DNA of 64,000 bases, from assembly GCF_031456545.1 (NCBI RefSeq), contig NZ_JAVDUV010000002.1, positions 1 through 64,000 on the forward strand, written 5' to 3'. A model generated the notes under the pieces. That model was not told the DNA's origin, made no database searches, and saw nothing but the letters and a program-made list of their open reading frames with translations. The position numbers and the translations under genes were made by a program. The DNA comes from Agromyces sp. 3263 (GTDB lineage: Bacteria > Actinomycetota > Actinomycetes > Actinomycetales > Microbacteriaceae). Shown here piece by piece: positions 21,307-29,509 of the stretch (positions are counted from its first letter, which is position 1; each line of letters begins with the position of its first letter).

Positions 21307-22698
21307 TCAGACTCCGGTCTCGGCCGGGAGGCGTCCGGATGCGACGGCTCGGCGCAGCAACTCGAAGTCGGCCTCGGTGACATCGGCGTACGCGGCCGAC
21401 CATGCCGCCGTCGCCTCGGCGAATTCTTCGGATCGGCCGAGATAGCCCACGATCGCAGCCGAGGCGGGGGACTGCCCGTGCGCCCGAGCCAGGAGTGCGG
21501 CACACAGCGCCCCGTACGAGCGGAACTGCTCGGTGTCGAGCGTGTCCGGCTCGATCGACCCCTTCATGTCGCGGAACTGCCGCCAGTAGTAGTCCACCCG
21601 GCGACGGTCCGCGGAGTCACCGGCCCAGCCGCGCATCCATCCGACGAAGAGGTCGGAGTTCGCCTGCAGGATCCGCTGGGCGGCGACGACGCGGTGGCCC
21701 TCGATGAAGTCGGTCACGTCGGGGCGACCGGGGATGATCGACCGACGGCCCCCGTACGTCGTCAAGACGGACGGCGGAGCCTCCTTGGCCTGGAGGAACA
21801 GCATGTCGCCGGTGGGGCCCTCGACTGCGAGCAGGTAGCAGCGGGTGCCGACGCTGCCGACACCGACGACCCGCAGGGCGAAGTCGACCACCCGGTACTG
21901 CTCCAGCAGGAACGCGATGTCCTCGCGCAGGGTCGCGCGGTATTGGGTGAAGAGATCGGTGACCTCGCCCAAGGTCGCGTGATCGACGTGGCGCAGGATG
22001 GGAGGTTGATCGACGATGCGGAGGCCGCCGTCGACCGAAATCGTCGTCAGGCGCTGCAGGAGCCGCTCGGACGTGCGTGCGCGGGCCTTCTTCGCCGCTT
22101 TGCGGACCGTCCGCTCGCCCTTCTCCCCGAGGTGACGCGCGACCGAGGACGTGTCGACCCGGGTGTAGTAGCGCTCTCGCGTGGAGAGGCGGCAATAGCC
22201 CCGCAACATCTCGCGATACGCGTCAGCCGCGTCGAAGGCCGCGTCGCGGCATGCATCCTCACTCAAGCCGATGTCACGCCCGCTGAGGTACACGCTCGCG
22301 GTGAGCCGGCGCACGTCCCACTCCCACGGCGCGACGCCGCCCTCGTCGAAGTCGTTGAGGTCGAAGACGAGCGCGCGTTCGGGCGAGGCGAAGAAGCCGA
22401 AGTTCGAGATGTGGGCGTCGCCGCAGGCGACGACCTCGAGGTCGGTGGTGGGTGCACCGCGCAGGTCGGCCGCCATGACCGCCGCCGTGCCCCGGTAGAA
22501 CGAGAACGGCGACTGCAGCATCCGTCCCACCCGCACCGGCACGAGATCCTTCAGTCTCGACGCGTGCTGTTCCTCGAGGATGCCGAGGGGATCCCGGTCG
22601 ACAGGGAGGACCAGCTCGGCCAGGCCCCGCCGCGGCAGACGCTTGCGCACCCGGCGCCCGGCTTCATTCGCGGATGACCGTCGCTCGACGTTACCCAT
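21307..22698 (-). CDS. DUF2252 family protein (kinase-like fold)
   Basis: A 463-residue DUF2252 protein. Typical segments are SPFSFYRGTAAVMAADL, CGDAHISNFGFF and VFDLNDFDEGG; the last two resemble the catalytic HxxN and metal-binding D motifs of aminoglycoside phosphotransferase-like kinases. A long helical C-terminal half follows (FIEGHRVVAAQRILQANSD). Activity is unknown for the family. ATG 22698 is preceded by a leaderless box. The gene stands alone. Confidence 0.93.
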   Translation of the reverse strand: MGNVERRSSANEAGRRVRKRLPRRGLAELVLPVDRDPLGILEEQHASRLKDLVPVRVGRMLQSPFSFYRGTAAVMAADLRGAPTTDLEVVACGDAHISNFGFFASPERALVFDLNDFDEGGVAPWEWDVRRLTASVYLSGRDIGLSEDACRDAAFDAADAYREMLRGYCRLSTRERYYTRVDTSSVARHLGEKGERTVRKAAKKARARTSERLLQRLTTISVDGGLRIVDQPPILRHVDHATLGEVTDLFTQYRATLREDIAFLLEQYRVVDFALRVVGVGSVGTRCYLLAVEGPTGDMLFLQAKEAPPSVLTTYGGRRSIIPGRPDVTDFIEGHRVVAAQRILQANSDLFVGWMRGWAGDSADRRRVDYYWRQFRDMKGSIEPDTLDTEQFRSYGALCAALLARAHGQSPASAAIVGYLGRSEEFAEATAAWSAAYADVTEADFELLRRAVASGRLPAETGV

Positions 22699-22704
22699 GT
22701 GCGC

Positions 22705-22710
22705 AGGCTA
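22705..22710 (-). promoter_or_regulatory. Leaderless -10 box TAGCCT (minus strand)
   Basis: On the minus strand TAGCCT-N6-ATG (22698) precedes the DUF2252 gene with no ribosome binding site. Confidence 0.6.
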
Positions 22711-22841
22711 CCGCGGACGGCGAGCGACCGCGGGGCTTATTCCGAGCTGTACGGGTTCCGACCAGGCAGCCGATGGAGACCGGGCGACTCGCGTTCGAGC
22801 TCAGGCTGCCGCTCGGGCGCGGCGATCTGCGCGCCCCAACC

Positions 22842-23414
22842 TCAGGCGGCCTGTTGTGCGTCGCTCTCGCGCTTGATCGCCGAGATCTCGAACTCGAGCG
22901 TGATCTTCTCCGAGACGAGCCAGCCGCCTGAGTCGAGCGGCATGTTCCACTCCAGGCCGTACTCCCGGCGGTCGATGCGCCGCGTGCCCTCGAATCCGGC
23001 ACGCAGTGCGCCGAAGGCGTCAGTCTCCACGCCGGTGAACTCGATCGGAATGGTGATCGGTTTCGTGACGTCGCGAATCGTCAGGTCGCCCGAGACGACG
23101 AGGGCGTTGTCACCCACCTCCTCGATCCTGCTGCTCTTGAAGACGACGTCGGGCCACTTCTCGACGTTGAAGAAGTCGGCGCTGCGCAAGTGTTCGTCGC
23201 GTTGCGCGTTGCGGGTGTCCACACTGGCAACCTTGAGCACGATCTCGGCGGTCGACTTGGTCGTGTCGTCGAAATCGACGTGCAGGCTGCCGGTGACGTC
23301 GTTGAAGGCACCGCGGACATTCGCCACCATGGCGTGTTTGGCCGAGAAGCCGATGCGAGTGTGGGCGGGGTCCAGGTCCCAGTCGCCGCTGAGGTCTGGT
23401 CGATTGTCGTTCAT
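22842..23414 (-). CDS. YceI family protein
   Basis: A 190-residue YceI-type lipocalin-like beta-barrel. It begins WDLDPAHTRIGFSAKHAMV and has the typical RDEHLRSADFFNVEKWP and GDLTIRDVTKPI segments. No signal peptide is visible, so this one appears cytoplasmic. YceI proteins bind polyisoprenoid lipids. ATG 23414 has GGGGAG a few bases upstream. The 143 bp between this gene's end and 22698 hold only the DUF2252 promoter. Confidence 0.93.
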   Translation of the reverse strand: MNDNRPDLSGDWDLDPAHTRIGFSAKHAMVANVRGAFNDVTGSLHVDFDDTTKSTAEIVLKVASVDTRNAQRDEHLRSADFFNVEKWPDVVFKSSRIEEVGDNALVVSGDLTIRDVTKPITIPIEFTGVETDAFGALRAGFEGTRRIDRREYGLEWNMPLDSGGWLVSEKITLEFEISAIKRESDAQQAA

Positions 23415-23487
23415 GATCTCCCCTGAGTCGTTGCACGGACCCGAACAGTCTGTCATCCGCGGGCTGATCGAATGCTCCACCTGGCTC

Positions 23488-24555
23488 TCATCCACTGCCG
23501 GCGATCGCGAAGAGCCCCACGATGCCGATGACGTAGAGCACCAGCACGACCAACGAGTCGACGCCCATTCCGAGCACGCGTCGCGTCGGGCGGAAGATGA
23601 GGCCGACCACGTAGACCAGCGTGAGGAGCGCTCCGAGCGCGGTGAGGTAGATGTCGGCCGCTCCGGCGTCGGGGAGCACCGCCCTGCCGGTGATCAGCGT
23701 GGCGACCAGGAAGAGCACGGGGAGGAAGGCGTTGCCGCCGAAGATGTCGCTGACGGCGAGGTCGTCGTCTCCCTGCTTCACCGCCTGAAGCCCCGTGGAG
23801 ATCTCGGGAAGCGACGTCGCAAGCGCCAGGAACGTGGCACCGAAGAGCAGGCCCGACATGCCGAGGACGTCGGCCGCGGCATCCCCGCTGCGTTCCAGCG
23901 CGACGCCGGCTCCCAGCGTGGCCAGCGCCGCGATCGTGAAGACCAGCCATGCCTTCGCCGTGCTCATCGACGCGTGGGGCGGCTCGGGCCGGCGGCGTCG
24001 GCGGCGCGGTCCGGGCGTCGAGGTCGGCGCCGCTCCGGTCGCCTGCCAGGGCAGGGCCACGGAGGCACGCCGCACGAGGACGAGGGCGGCGACCCAGAGC
24101 ACCGCGATCAGCACCACATCGGCGGTGAGGCGCCCGAAGAGCGCATCGGCCGGCAGTTGCGTGCCCGCCATCACGACCGTGAGGATGGCCACCACCATCA
24201 CGGCCTCGACGACCAGCACCAGGGAGGCGGCGCGATATGTCAACGGGCGGGCGCCCGGAGCCCGCCTGCCGAAGACGTCGAGGATGACCAGCACGACCGT
24301 CTGGAGGGCGATGCCTCCGAGGATGTTGCCGACCGCCACCGAGATGTTCCCGGATATCGCCGCGCTGACCGTGATCGCGATCTCGGGCAGGTTCGTCGCG
24401 ATCGCCAGCACGACCAGCCCGCCGAGGGCGCTGCCGATGCCCAGCCGCGCGTCCAGCACATCCGTCGTGCGCGACAACTGGACGCCGGCGACCCACACCA
24501 CCACCGCGGCGGCGACGAAGATCACGGCCAACAGCCAGAGGGGCAATCCGTCCAT
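23488..24555 (-). CDS. Sodium/calcium exchanger family (CaCA) membrane protein
   Basis: A 355-residue integral membrane protein with the two inverted alpha-repeats of cation/Ca2+ exchangers: LAIATNLPEIAITVSAAISG in the first half and FLALATSLPEISTGLQAVKQ in the second. About 10-11 membrane spans are separated by a basic cytoplasmic loop near residue 190 (GPRRRRRRPEPP). It probably exchanges Na+ or H+ for Ca2+. I took ATG 24555; a GTG at 24570 would add five residues and neither has a good ribosome site. Confidence 0.88.
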   Translation of the reverse strand: MDGLPLWLLAVIFVAAAVVVWVAGVQLSRTTDVLDARLGIGSALGGLVVLAIATNLPEIAITVSAAISGNISVAVGNILGGIALQTVVLVILDVFGRRAPGARPLTYRAASLVLVVEAVMVVAILTVVMAGTQLPADALFGRLTADVVLIAVLWVAALVLVRRASVALPWQATGAAPTSTPGPRRRRRRPEPPHASMSTAKAWLVFTIAALATLGAGVALERSGDAAADVLGMSGLLFGATFLALATSLPEISTGLQAVKQGDDDLAVSDIFGGNAFLPVLFLVATLITGRAVLPDAGAADIYLTALGALLTLVYVVGLIFRPTRRVLGMGVDSLVVLVLYVIGIVGLFAIAGSG

Positions 24556-24595
24556 AACGCCAGTGAACACGGAAACGGCGCGGACGGGGCGGGGA

Positions 24596-24988
24596 TCAGT
24601 CGCCGGTCGTCATCTCCGTGACGAGTTGCGGCAGCAACCCGCCCAGCCGACCGATCGTCTCCTGCGCTGAGGTCACGTCGAACGTCTCGGTGAGATCCCG
24701 GATGTCGCGATAGGCGACATGCGTGCCTCGGCTGTCCGACCAGGCGAGGATCCGCAGCGGCAGGTCGATTCCCACGCGCGCGTCCGCCAGCATCAAGGCG
24801 GTGCCGACGCCCGGATCGCCGAAGATCACGACGGTCTCATCTGGCAGCTCCAGGCCGGCGTTCCGGGCGGCCGCGGCGTGGTCGATGACGGCGAACACGT
24901 GGATGCCACGGCGCGCAAGCGCCGCCAGCAGGGCGTCCACCACCTGCGCGACGGATCGACCGGTCGTCGTCTCCACGAGGTTCGCCAT
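24596..24988 (-). CDS. DUF302 domain protein
   Basis: A 130-residue DUF302 protein. The family core is visible as [40 protein letters not shown] and PLRILAWSDSRGTHVAYRD. Function is unknown. ATG 24988 has GGAG 7 bases upstream on the minus strand; an in-frame start at 25021 lacks support. Confidence 0.9.
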   Translation of the reverse strand: MANLVETTTGRSVAQVVDALLAALARRGIHVFAVIDHAAAARNAGLELPDETVVIFGDPGVGTALMLADARVGIDLPLRILAWSDSRGTHVAYRDIRDLTETFDVTSAQETIGRLGGLLPQLVTEMTTGD

Positions 24989-25041
24989 CGGGGTCTCCTT
25001 CGCCGGCAGCGGCCTCGTCACCGGTCTCCGAGCAGGCTACG

Positions 25042-25725
25042 TCAGAACGGGTTCTCCCGGCAGTACCGCGCGTGGGTCGCGCGATCCAGCCGACGGCGCT
25101 CGACCGAGTCGATGCCCGTCGCTGCTCCTGGAGCAGCAGGCCCGTCGACCAGGACGTCGCGCGGCGGTGCGAAGCTCAGCGGGGAGACGACGACGATCGC
25201 CGCCGCCAGCAGCGCGATCACGGTCAGGACGGCGCAGCACCGCGACATGACCAGGCCGGTGCGCTCGCCCAGCCGGCGTCGCGCGAGCGCGAGCACGGCG
25301 AGTCCGGCCAGCCCGCCGACGGTGTTCGTGATGAGGTCGGTGACGTCGGAACTCCCGACGGCCAGCACGTACTGGAGCACCTCCATCGCGAGGCTCGCAC
25401 CCGCGACGATGGCCGTCGTCCGCCACCAGGACCAGGCCGGCGCGAGGAGGCCGAGGTACAGGCCGAAGGGGACGAAGAGCAGGATGTTCACGACCACTTC
25501 GGAGGGCGAGCTGGCCCCGTCACACGTGCTCGGCGCGAAGGGGACGAGCTTGAGCTGGCGCAGGTCGCCCGTTCCGACGAATGGGAGCTCGAGCTTCCAG
25601 ATCACGATCCACGTGAGCAGCACCAGGTACACGGCGAACAGGGCTGGCAGGCTGCGACTGCGCGATCGTGCCGCCTCACTCCCACCGTCCGTCGGCGACG
25701 ACCTGGGCAGCTCGTCGACGCTCAT
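25042..25725 (-). CDS. VanZ-like membrane protein
   Basis: A 227-residue protein with four core membrane helices and VanZ-family landmarks: VVNILLFVPFGLYLGLL and the SSDVTDLITNTVGG segment that ends the domain. A further helix and a soluble tail of about 40 residues follow. ATG 25725 overlaps the sensor-kinase stop as ATGA, so kinase and VanZ-like protein are translated together. VanZ proteins give low-level glycopeptide (teicoplanin) tolerance in enterococci; here only a cell-envelope role can be claimed. Confidence 0.9.
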   Translation of the reverse strand: MSVDELPRSSPTDGGSEAARSRSRSLPALFAVYLVLLTWIVIWKLELPFVGTGDLRQLKLVPFAPSTCDGASSPSEVVVNILLFVPFGLYLGLLAPAWSWWRTTAIVAGASLAMEVLQYVLAVGSSDVTDLITNTVGGLAGLAVLALARRRLGERTGLVMSRCCAVLTVIALLAAAIVVVSPLSFAPPRDVLVDGPAAPGAATGIDSVERRRLDRATHARYCRENPF

Positions 25726-26798
25726 CGGATCGGGCCCGCCGTCGCGACCGGGAGGGCCGCCGTCACGCGCATCCCTCCCTCGGGACGACCGACGATGGTC
25801 AGCCGTCCGTCGTGCGCGGTGACGATGCTCGCCACGATCGCGAGGCCGAGACCGACACCGGCATGGTCGCCCCTGAGGCGTTCGGTGCCCCGCTGGAACG
25901 GCTCGGTCAGCGTGGAGACGACGTGCGGTGCGAGGTGCTCGCCGGTGTTCTCGACCGTCAACGTCACGGAGCGCGCATCGATGGCGGTGCTCACGTGCAC
26001 CGTGCCGTGGTCGGGCAGGTTGTGCACGATGGCGTTGTGCACGAGGTTCGTGGTCATCTGCAGCAGCAGCGCGTGCGAGCCGAACGTGGGCGCGATCTCG
26101 CCGGTGGTCTCGAGGCCGACGCCGCGCTGCTCGGCGAGGGGCAGGAGTGTCTCGATGGCCTCGTCGGCCAGGAGGGACAGGTCGACCTCCTCCCGGGTGA
26201 ATGACCGCTGGTCGGCGCGGCTGAGCAGGAGCAGCGCCTCGGTGAGGGCGATCGCGCGGTCGTTGACGATGCGCAGGCGCTCGATGAGTGCGCCGTGGTC
26301 GCGGTCGGGGTCGTTGCGCGCGACCTCGAGCAGCGTCTGCGTGATGGCGAGCGGGGTCCGCAGCTCGTGCGAGGCGTTGGCGGCGAACCTCCGCTGCTCC
26401 GCGACCTGCGCCTCGAGGCGGGCGAGCATGGCGTCGAAGCTGTCCGCGAGCTCGCGGAATTCGTCGTTCCGTCCCTCGAGCTCGATGCGGTAGGAGAGTG
26501 ACCCGTTCGCGGCCCGCCGGGTGGCATCCGTGATCCGTGCCAATGGCACGAGCATGCGCCCGGCGAGGAACCAGCCGCCGACGAGGCCGAACGCCAGCAG
26601 GAAGAGGAGGACCCACGCGACGACCGGACCGAACGCGCGGACGAGATCGTCGCGACCGGGCACGAACCCGTCGATCGTCTCGCTCGCGCGAGCGGGCACG
26701 TAGCGGAGGAGGAACAGCCACACGGCCGCGAGCAGCAGGAAGCTCGCGACCATCAGGAAGCCCGCGTAGCTGAGCGTGAGCTTGAGGCGGACGCTCAT
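25722..26798 (-). CDS. Two-component sensor histidine kinase
   Basis: A 358-residue membrane kinase. Two helices (about 10-32 and 57-80) flank a very short extracellular loop of about 25 residues. A HAMP domain (FLAGRMLVPLARITDATRR), the H-box ASHELRTPLAIT with His144, the N-box LVHNAIVHN and the G-box GVGLGLAIV follow. The short loop suggests sensing at or in the membrane. It starts 10 bp after the regulator gene and overlaps the VanZ-like gene. Confidence 0.92.
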   Translation of the reverse strand: MSVRLKLTLSYAGFLMVASFLLLAAVWLFLLRYVPARASETIDGFVPGRDDLVRAFGPVVAWVLLFLLAFGLVGGWFLAGRMLVPLARITDATRRAANGSLSYRIELEGRNDEFRELADSFDAMLARLEAQVAEQRRFAANASHELRTPLAITQTLLEVARNDPDRDHGALIERLRIVNDRAIALTEALLLLSRADQRSFTREEVDLSLLADEAIETLLPLAEQRGVGLETTGEIAPTFGSHALLLQMTTNLVHNAIVHNLPDHGTVHVSTAIDARSVTLTVENTGEHLAPHVVSTLTEPFQRGTERLRGDHAGVGLGLAIVASIVTAHDGRLTIVGRPEGGMRVTAALPVATAGPIR

Positions 26799-26808
26799 TC
26801 CCGGCGGC

Positions 26809-27504
26809 CTAGCCACGCGCGCCGCCTTCGGCTGAGCCGGATGCCTCGGCTTCGACGCGATACCCGACGCCGGGCACGGTGACGATGACCCACGGCTCGC
26901 CGAGCCGCTTGCGCAGGGCCGAGACCGTGATGCGCACGGCGTTGGTGAACGGGTCGGCGTTCGCATCCCACGCGCGCTCGAGCAGCTCCTCGGCGCTGAC
27001 CACCCCGCCGTCGGCGGCGACGAGGACCTCGAGCACCGCGAACTGCTTCCTCGTCAGCGCGACGTAGCGTCCGTCACGGAACACCTCGCGGCGGAACGGA
27101 TCCAGGCGCAGCCCGGCGATCTCGTGCACCGGCGGTCGGTTGTGGGCCCGCCTGCGGTCGAGCGCGCGGAGCCTGAGCACGAGTTCCCGCAGTTCGAACG
27201 GCTTGGTGAGGTAGTCATCGGCACCGAGCCCGAACCCTGAGGCCTTGTCGTCGAGCCGATCGGCGGCGGTGAGCATCAGGATCGGCATCCCGTTGCCCGA
27301 GGCGACGATGCTCGCCGCCACCTCGTCGCCGGACGGACCCGGGATGTCGCGGTCGAGCACGGCGAGGTCGTAGGAATTGACGCTCAACAGCTCGAGCGCG
27401 GCGTCCCCGTCGCCGGCGATGTCCGCCGCGATCGCCTCCAGGCGCAGCCCATCGCGGATGGCCTCCGCCATGAACGGCTCGTCCTCGACCACCAACACGC
27501 GCAT
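26809..27504 (-). CDS. OmpR/PhoB-family response regulator
   Basis: A 231-residue regulator: receiver domain with acidic pocket VVEDEP, phosphoacceptor Asp51 (LAVLDRDIPG), Thr in MLTAADR and Lys in YLTKPFELREL, then a winged-helix DNA-binding domain with TRKQFAVLEVLVAADG and RITVSALRKRLGEP. ATG 27504 sits behind a leaderless box. It heads the regulator-kinase-VanZ operon and faces a VanY-like gene across two palindromes that are its best candidate targets. Confidence 0.93.
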   Translation of the reverse strand: MRVLVVEDEPFMAEAIRDGLRLEAIAADIAGDGDAALELLSVNSYDLAVLDRDIPGPSGDEVAASIVASGNGMPILMLTAADRLDDKASGFGLGADDYLTKPFELRELVLRLRALDRRRAHNRPPVHEIAGLRLDPFRREVFRDGRYVALTRKQFAVLEVLVAADGGVVSAEELLERAWDANADPFTNAVRITVSALRKRLGEPWVIVTVPGVGYRVEAEASGSAEGGARG

Positions 27505-27511
27505 GCTGGCA

Positions 27512-27517
27512 ATGCTA
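27512..27517 (-). promoter_or_regulatory. Leaderless -10 box TAGCAT of the regulator operon (minus strand)
   Basis: On the minus strand TAGCAT-N7-ATG (27504). The first palindrome begins 3 bases further upstream, in the -35 region. Confidence 0.6.
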
Positions 27518-27520
27518 GGA

Positions 27521-27560
27521 GCCGACGCATATCGTCGGCGTATCCGAATGCGGATACGCC
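27521..27560. promoter_or_regulatory. Two overlapping perfect palindromes between regulator and vanY-like gene
   Basis: GCCGACG-CATAT-CGTCGGC (27521-27539, 7-bp arms) and GGCGTATCCG-AATG-CGGATACGCC (27537-27560, 10-bp arms) share 3 bases. They fill half of the 87-bp divergent intergenic region, at the -35 position of the regulator gene. The placement suits operators for an OmpR-type regulator or another repressor better than a terminator. Confidence 0.65.
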
Positions 27561-27591
27561 CGGGCAACGCGCGGTCGCGTTGGCTGGCAAC

Positions 27592-28266
27592 ATGAGTCGA
27601 ACCACCCCGTCCCGGTCCCCGAGCCGACGCCGCGCCCGGCGCATGTTCGCCGCGATCGTCGTCGCCCTCCTCCTCGTCATCGCCGCCGCGACGGTGCTCG
27701 GAACGCTCATTGCGCCGGCCTCTTCGTCGTCGGCCTCGTCATTCGGTGAGGGTGCGCGCGGTGACGCGGGTGCGGCGCCGGTCATGCCCGACGGCGCGAC
27801 CATCGGCGACCTCAGCGAGGCCGACGGCATGATGCCCGACGGCGTGACGGTGTTCGACGACGAGTACCCCGGCGTCGGCGATCTCGACCCCGAGCTGCTC
27901 GCTGCGCTGCGCGACGCGGCGACGGATGCCGCAACGGACGGCATCGGCTTCGTGGTGAACAGCGGCTGGCGGTCCGCGGGGTACCAGGAGCAGCTGCAGC
28001 GCGATGCGGTCGCCACGTACGGCTCGGAAGCGGAGGCAGCCAGATGGGTCGCCTCGGCGGCCACGTCGGCCCATGTCTCGGGAGACGCCGTCGACATCGG
28101 CGACGCCGACGCCGACGCGTGGCTGGCGGCGAACGGCGCCCGCTACGGCCTGTGCCCGATCTACGACAACGAGCCCTGGCATTTCGAACTGCGTCCCGAG
28201 GCGCTCGCGCAGGGCTGCCCCACCACGTATGCCGACCCCACGGATGATCCGAGGATGCAGCAGTGA
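27592..28266 (+). CDS. VanY-like D-alanyl-D-alanine carboxypeptidase
   Basis: A 224-residue exported peptidase. An N-terminal Arg-rich stretch and one membrane helix (MFAAIVVALLLVIAAATVL) anchor it, followed by a Ser/Asp-rich linker and the M15B (VanY) domain with SGWRSAGYQEQ, the zinc motif AHVSGDAVDIG and EPWHFELR. It should trim the terminal D-Ala from peptidoglycan precursors outside the membrane. ATG 27592 is the likelier start (a TTG lies at 27580). Its stop is 3 bp from the convergent gene's stop. Confidence 0.9.
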   Translation: MSRTTPSRSPSRRRARRMFAAIVVALLLVIAAATVLGTLIAPASSSSASSFGEGARGDAGAAPVMPDGATIGDLSEADGMMPDGVTVFDDEYPGVGDLDPELLAALRDAATDAATDGIGFVVNSGWRSAGYQEQLQRDAVATYGSEAEAARWVASAATSAHVSGDAVDIGDADADAWLAANGARYGLCPIYDNEPWHFELRPEALAQGCPTTYADPTDDPRMQQ

Positions 28267-28269
28267 CGG

Positions 28270-28779
28270 TCAGCGGCGCCACGGCGTGAGCCGCGGCCAC
28301 CAGCCCGGGACGTTGCGCCGGTAGGCGGCGTACTGCTCGCCGTAGGTCTCGGTGAGGGTCGGCTCCTCGTAGCCCTTCACGAACGCCACCACCGCGGCGA
28401 GCACGATGACGGCGTAGACGAGCAGCGACCAGCTGCCGAACAGCAGCGCCTGGCCGAGGACGATCGCGAGCACCGACAGGTACATCGGATTGCGCACGTA
28501 TCGGTAGACCCCGGTCACGACGAGCGTCGCAGTCGGAGCGACCGGAGCGGGCGTTCCGCGGTGCAGGGCGAACAGCGCGAAGGCGTGCAGGAGGAAGCCC
28601 ACCCCGACGCCGATCGCGATCCAGGCGATCGGCAGCACGACCCAGGCGGCTGTGCCCCAGTCGTACCAACGCCAACCGGAGATGAGCCACGGGATGATAC
28701 CGGCGACGATTCCGGGCGCGAGGAGGAGGAAGACGATCGTGCCGATCCACGCGCGCACGGGCGAAGCTGCCTGGGCCAC
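28270..28779 (-). CDS. Isoprenylcysteine methyltransferase-like membrane protein
   Basis: A 169-residue integral membrane protein of the ICMT/PEMT-like family. Membrane helices make up most of it, and the C-terminal signature is clear: GVYRYVRNPMYLSVLAIVLG, then EEPTLTETYGEQYAAYRRNV and a final W-rich end. The family methylates small lipids or cysteines with SAM; the substrate is unknown. The start is GTG 28779, 7 bases after a TAGCCT box; a reading to 28911 would run into the next gene. Confidence 0.88.
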   Translation of the reverse strand: MAQAASPVRAWIGTIVFLLLAPGIVAGIIPWLISGWRWYDWGTAAWVVLPIAWIAIGVGVGFLLHAFALFALHRGTPAPVAPTATLVVTGVYRYVRNPMYLSVLAIVLGQALLFGSWSLLVYAVIVLAAVVAFVKGYEEPTLTETYGEQYAAYRRNVPGWWPRLTPWRR

Positions 28780-28786
28780 GGGCGTC

Positions 28787-28792
28787 AGGCTA
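28787..28792 (-). promoter_or_regulatory. Leaderless -10 box TAGCCT (minus strand)
   Basis: On the minus strand TAGCCT-N7-GTG (28779). It lies across the stop codon of the RibD-like gene, so the ICMT-like gene seems to have its own promoter. Confidence 0.55.
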
Positions 28793-29509
28793 GTCCGGTC
28801 CGCCGGGGAGGGAAGCACCGGATGCTGGTCCGCGCTCTGACAGTGCATACCGCAGCAGCACCATGTCGCCGACTCGACGGCTCTCAGCGAGGGGTGCGCG
28901 GCGGTCGGCATTCCACGGGAACGTGCCGTCGCCGATCAAGCGCGGGGCTCGCCGGTCGCCGACGAAGAACGGGGCGATCGCCAATTGGAGCTCATCGACG
29001 AGGTCGGACGCCAGGAACTGGGTGAACACGGTTCCGCCGCCTTCGACGAGGAGCGTCCGCACACCCCGGTCGTGCAGCTCGCCGACGAGATCGACCGCGG
29101 TGAGCTCGTCGGCCAATCCCACGATGGTCGCACGATCACCGAGCCGTTCCCGGATGTCGCGCGTCGCGGACCTGGGGCAGTAGACCAGCTTCTCCGTGTC
29201 TCCGAAGGTGAAGAACCTCGACTGCGGATCGAGGTCGCCGGTCGCCGTGACGGTCACCTTCCAGGGCGACGGGGGACGGCCTTCGGCCTCGCGCCGACTC
29301 CGACGCTCCTCGCTGCGCACGAGCAACCTCGGATTGTCGGCCCGGACGGTGCGTGCTCCGACGAGGATGGCGTCGCAGTGCGCGCGCACCTCGTCGACCC
29401 GGTCGAAGTCCGCTTCGTTCGAGAGCGCCAGACGCGGCGGGGAAGCCGTATCGAGGTATCCGTCGATGGACATGGCTGCGCTGAGGATCACGTACGGACG
29501 GTCGATCAC
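28790..29509 (-). CDS. RibD C-terminal-type (dihydrofolate reductase-fold) reductase
   Basis: A 239-residue stand-alone RibD_C protein without the deaminase half of riboflavin RibD. It has VILSAAMSIDGYLDTAS at the N-terminus, ILVGARTVRADNPRLLVR, and the NADPH-site loop RTLLVEGGGTVFTQFL. Relatives reduce a ribosylamino-pyrimidine in riboflavin synthesis. GTG 29509 has AAGGAGG 5-6 bases upstream and overlaps the flippase stop. It ends the operon with the PTPS-like gene, which suggests a pyrimidine- or pterin-like substrate (inference). Confidence 0.9.
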   Translation of the reverse strand: MIDRPYVILSAAMSIDGYLDTASPPRLALSNEADFDRVDEVRAHCDAILVGARTVRADNPRLLVRSEERRSRREAEGRPPSPWKVTVTATGDLDPQSRFFTFGDTEKLVYCPRSATRDIRERLGDRATIVGLADELTAVDLVGELHDRGVRTLLVEGGGTVFTQFLASDLVDELQLAIAPFFVGDRRAPRLIGDGTFPWNADRRAPLAESRRVGDMVLLRYALSERGPASGASLPGGPD

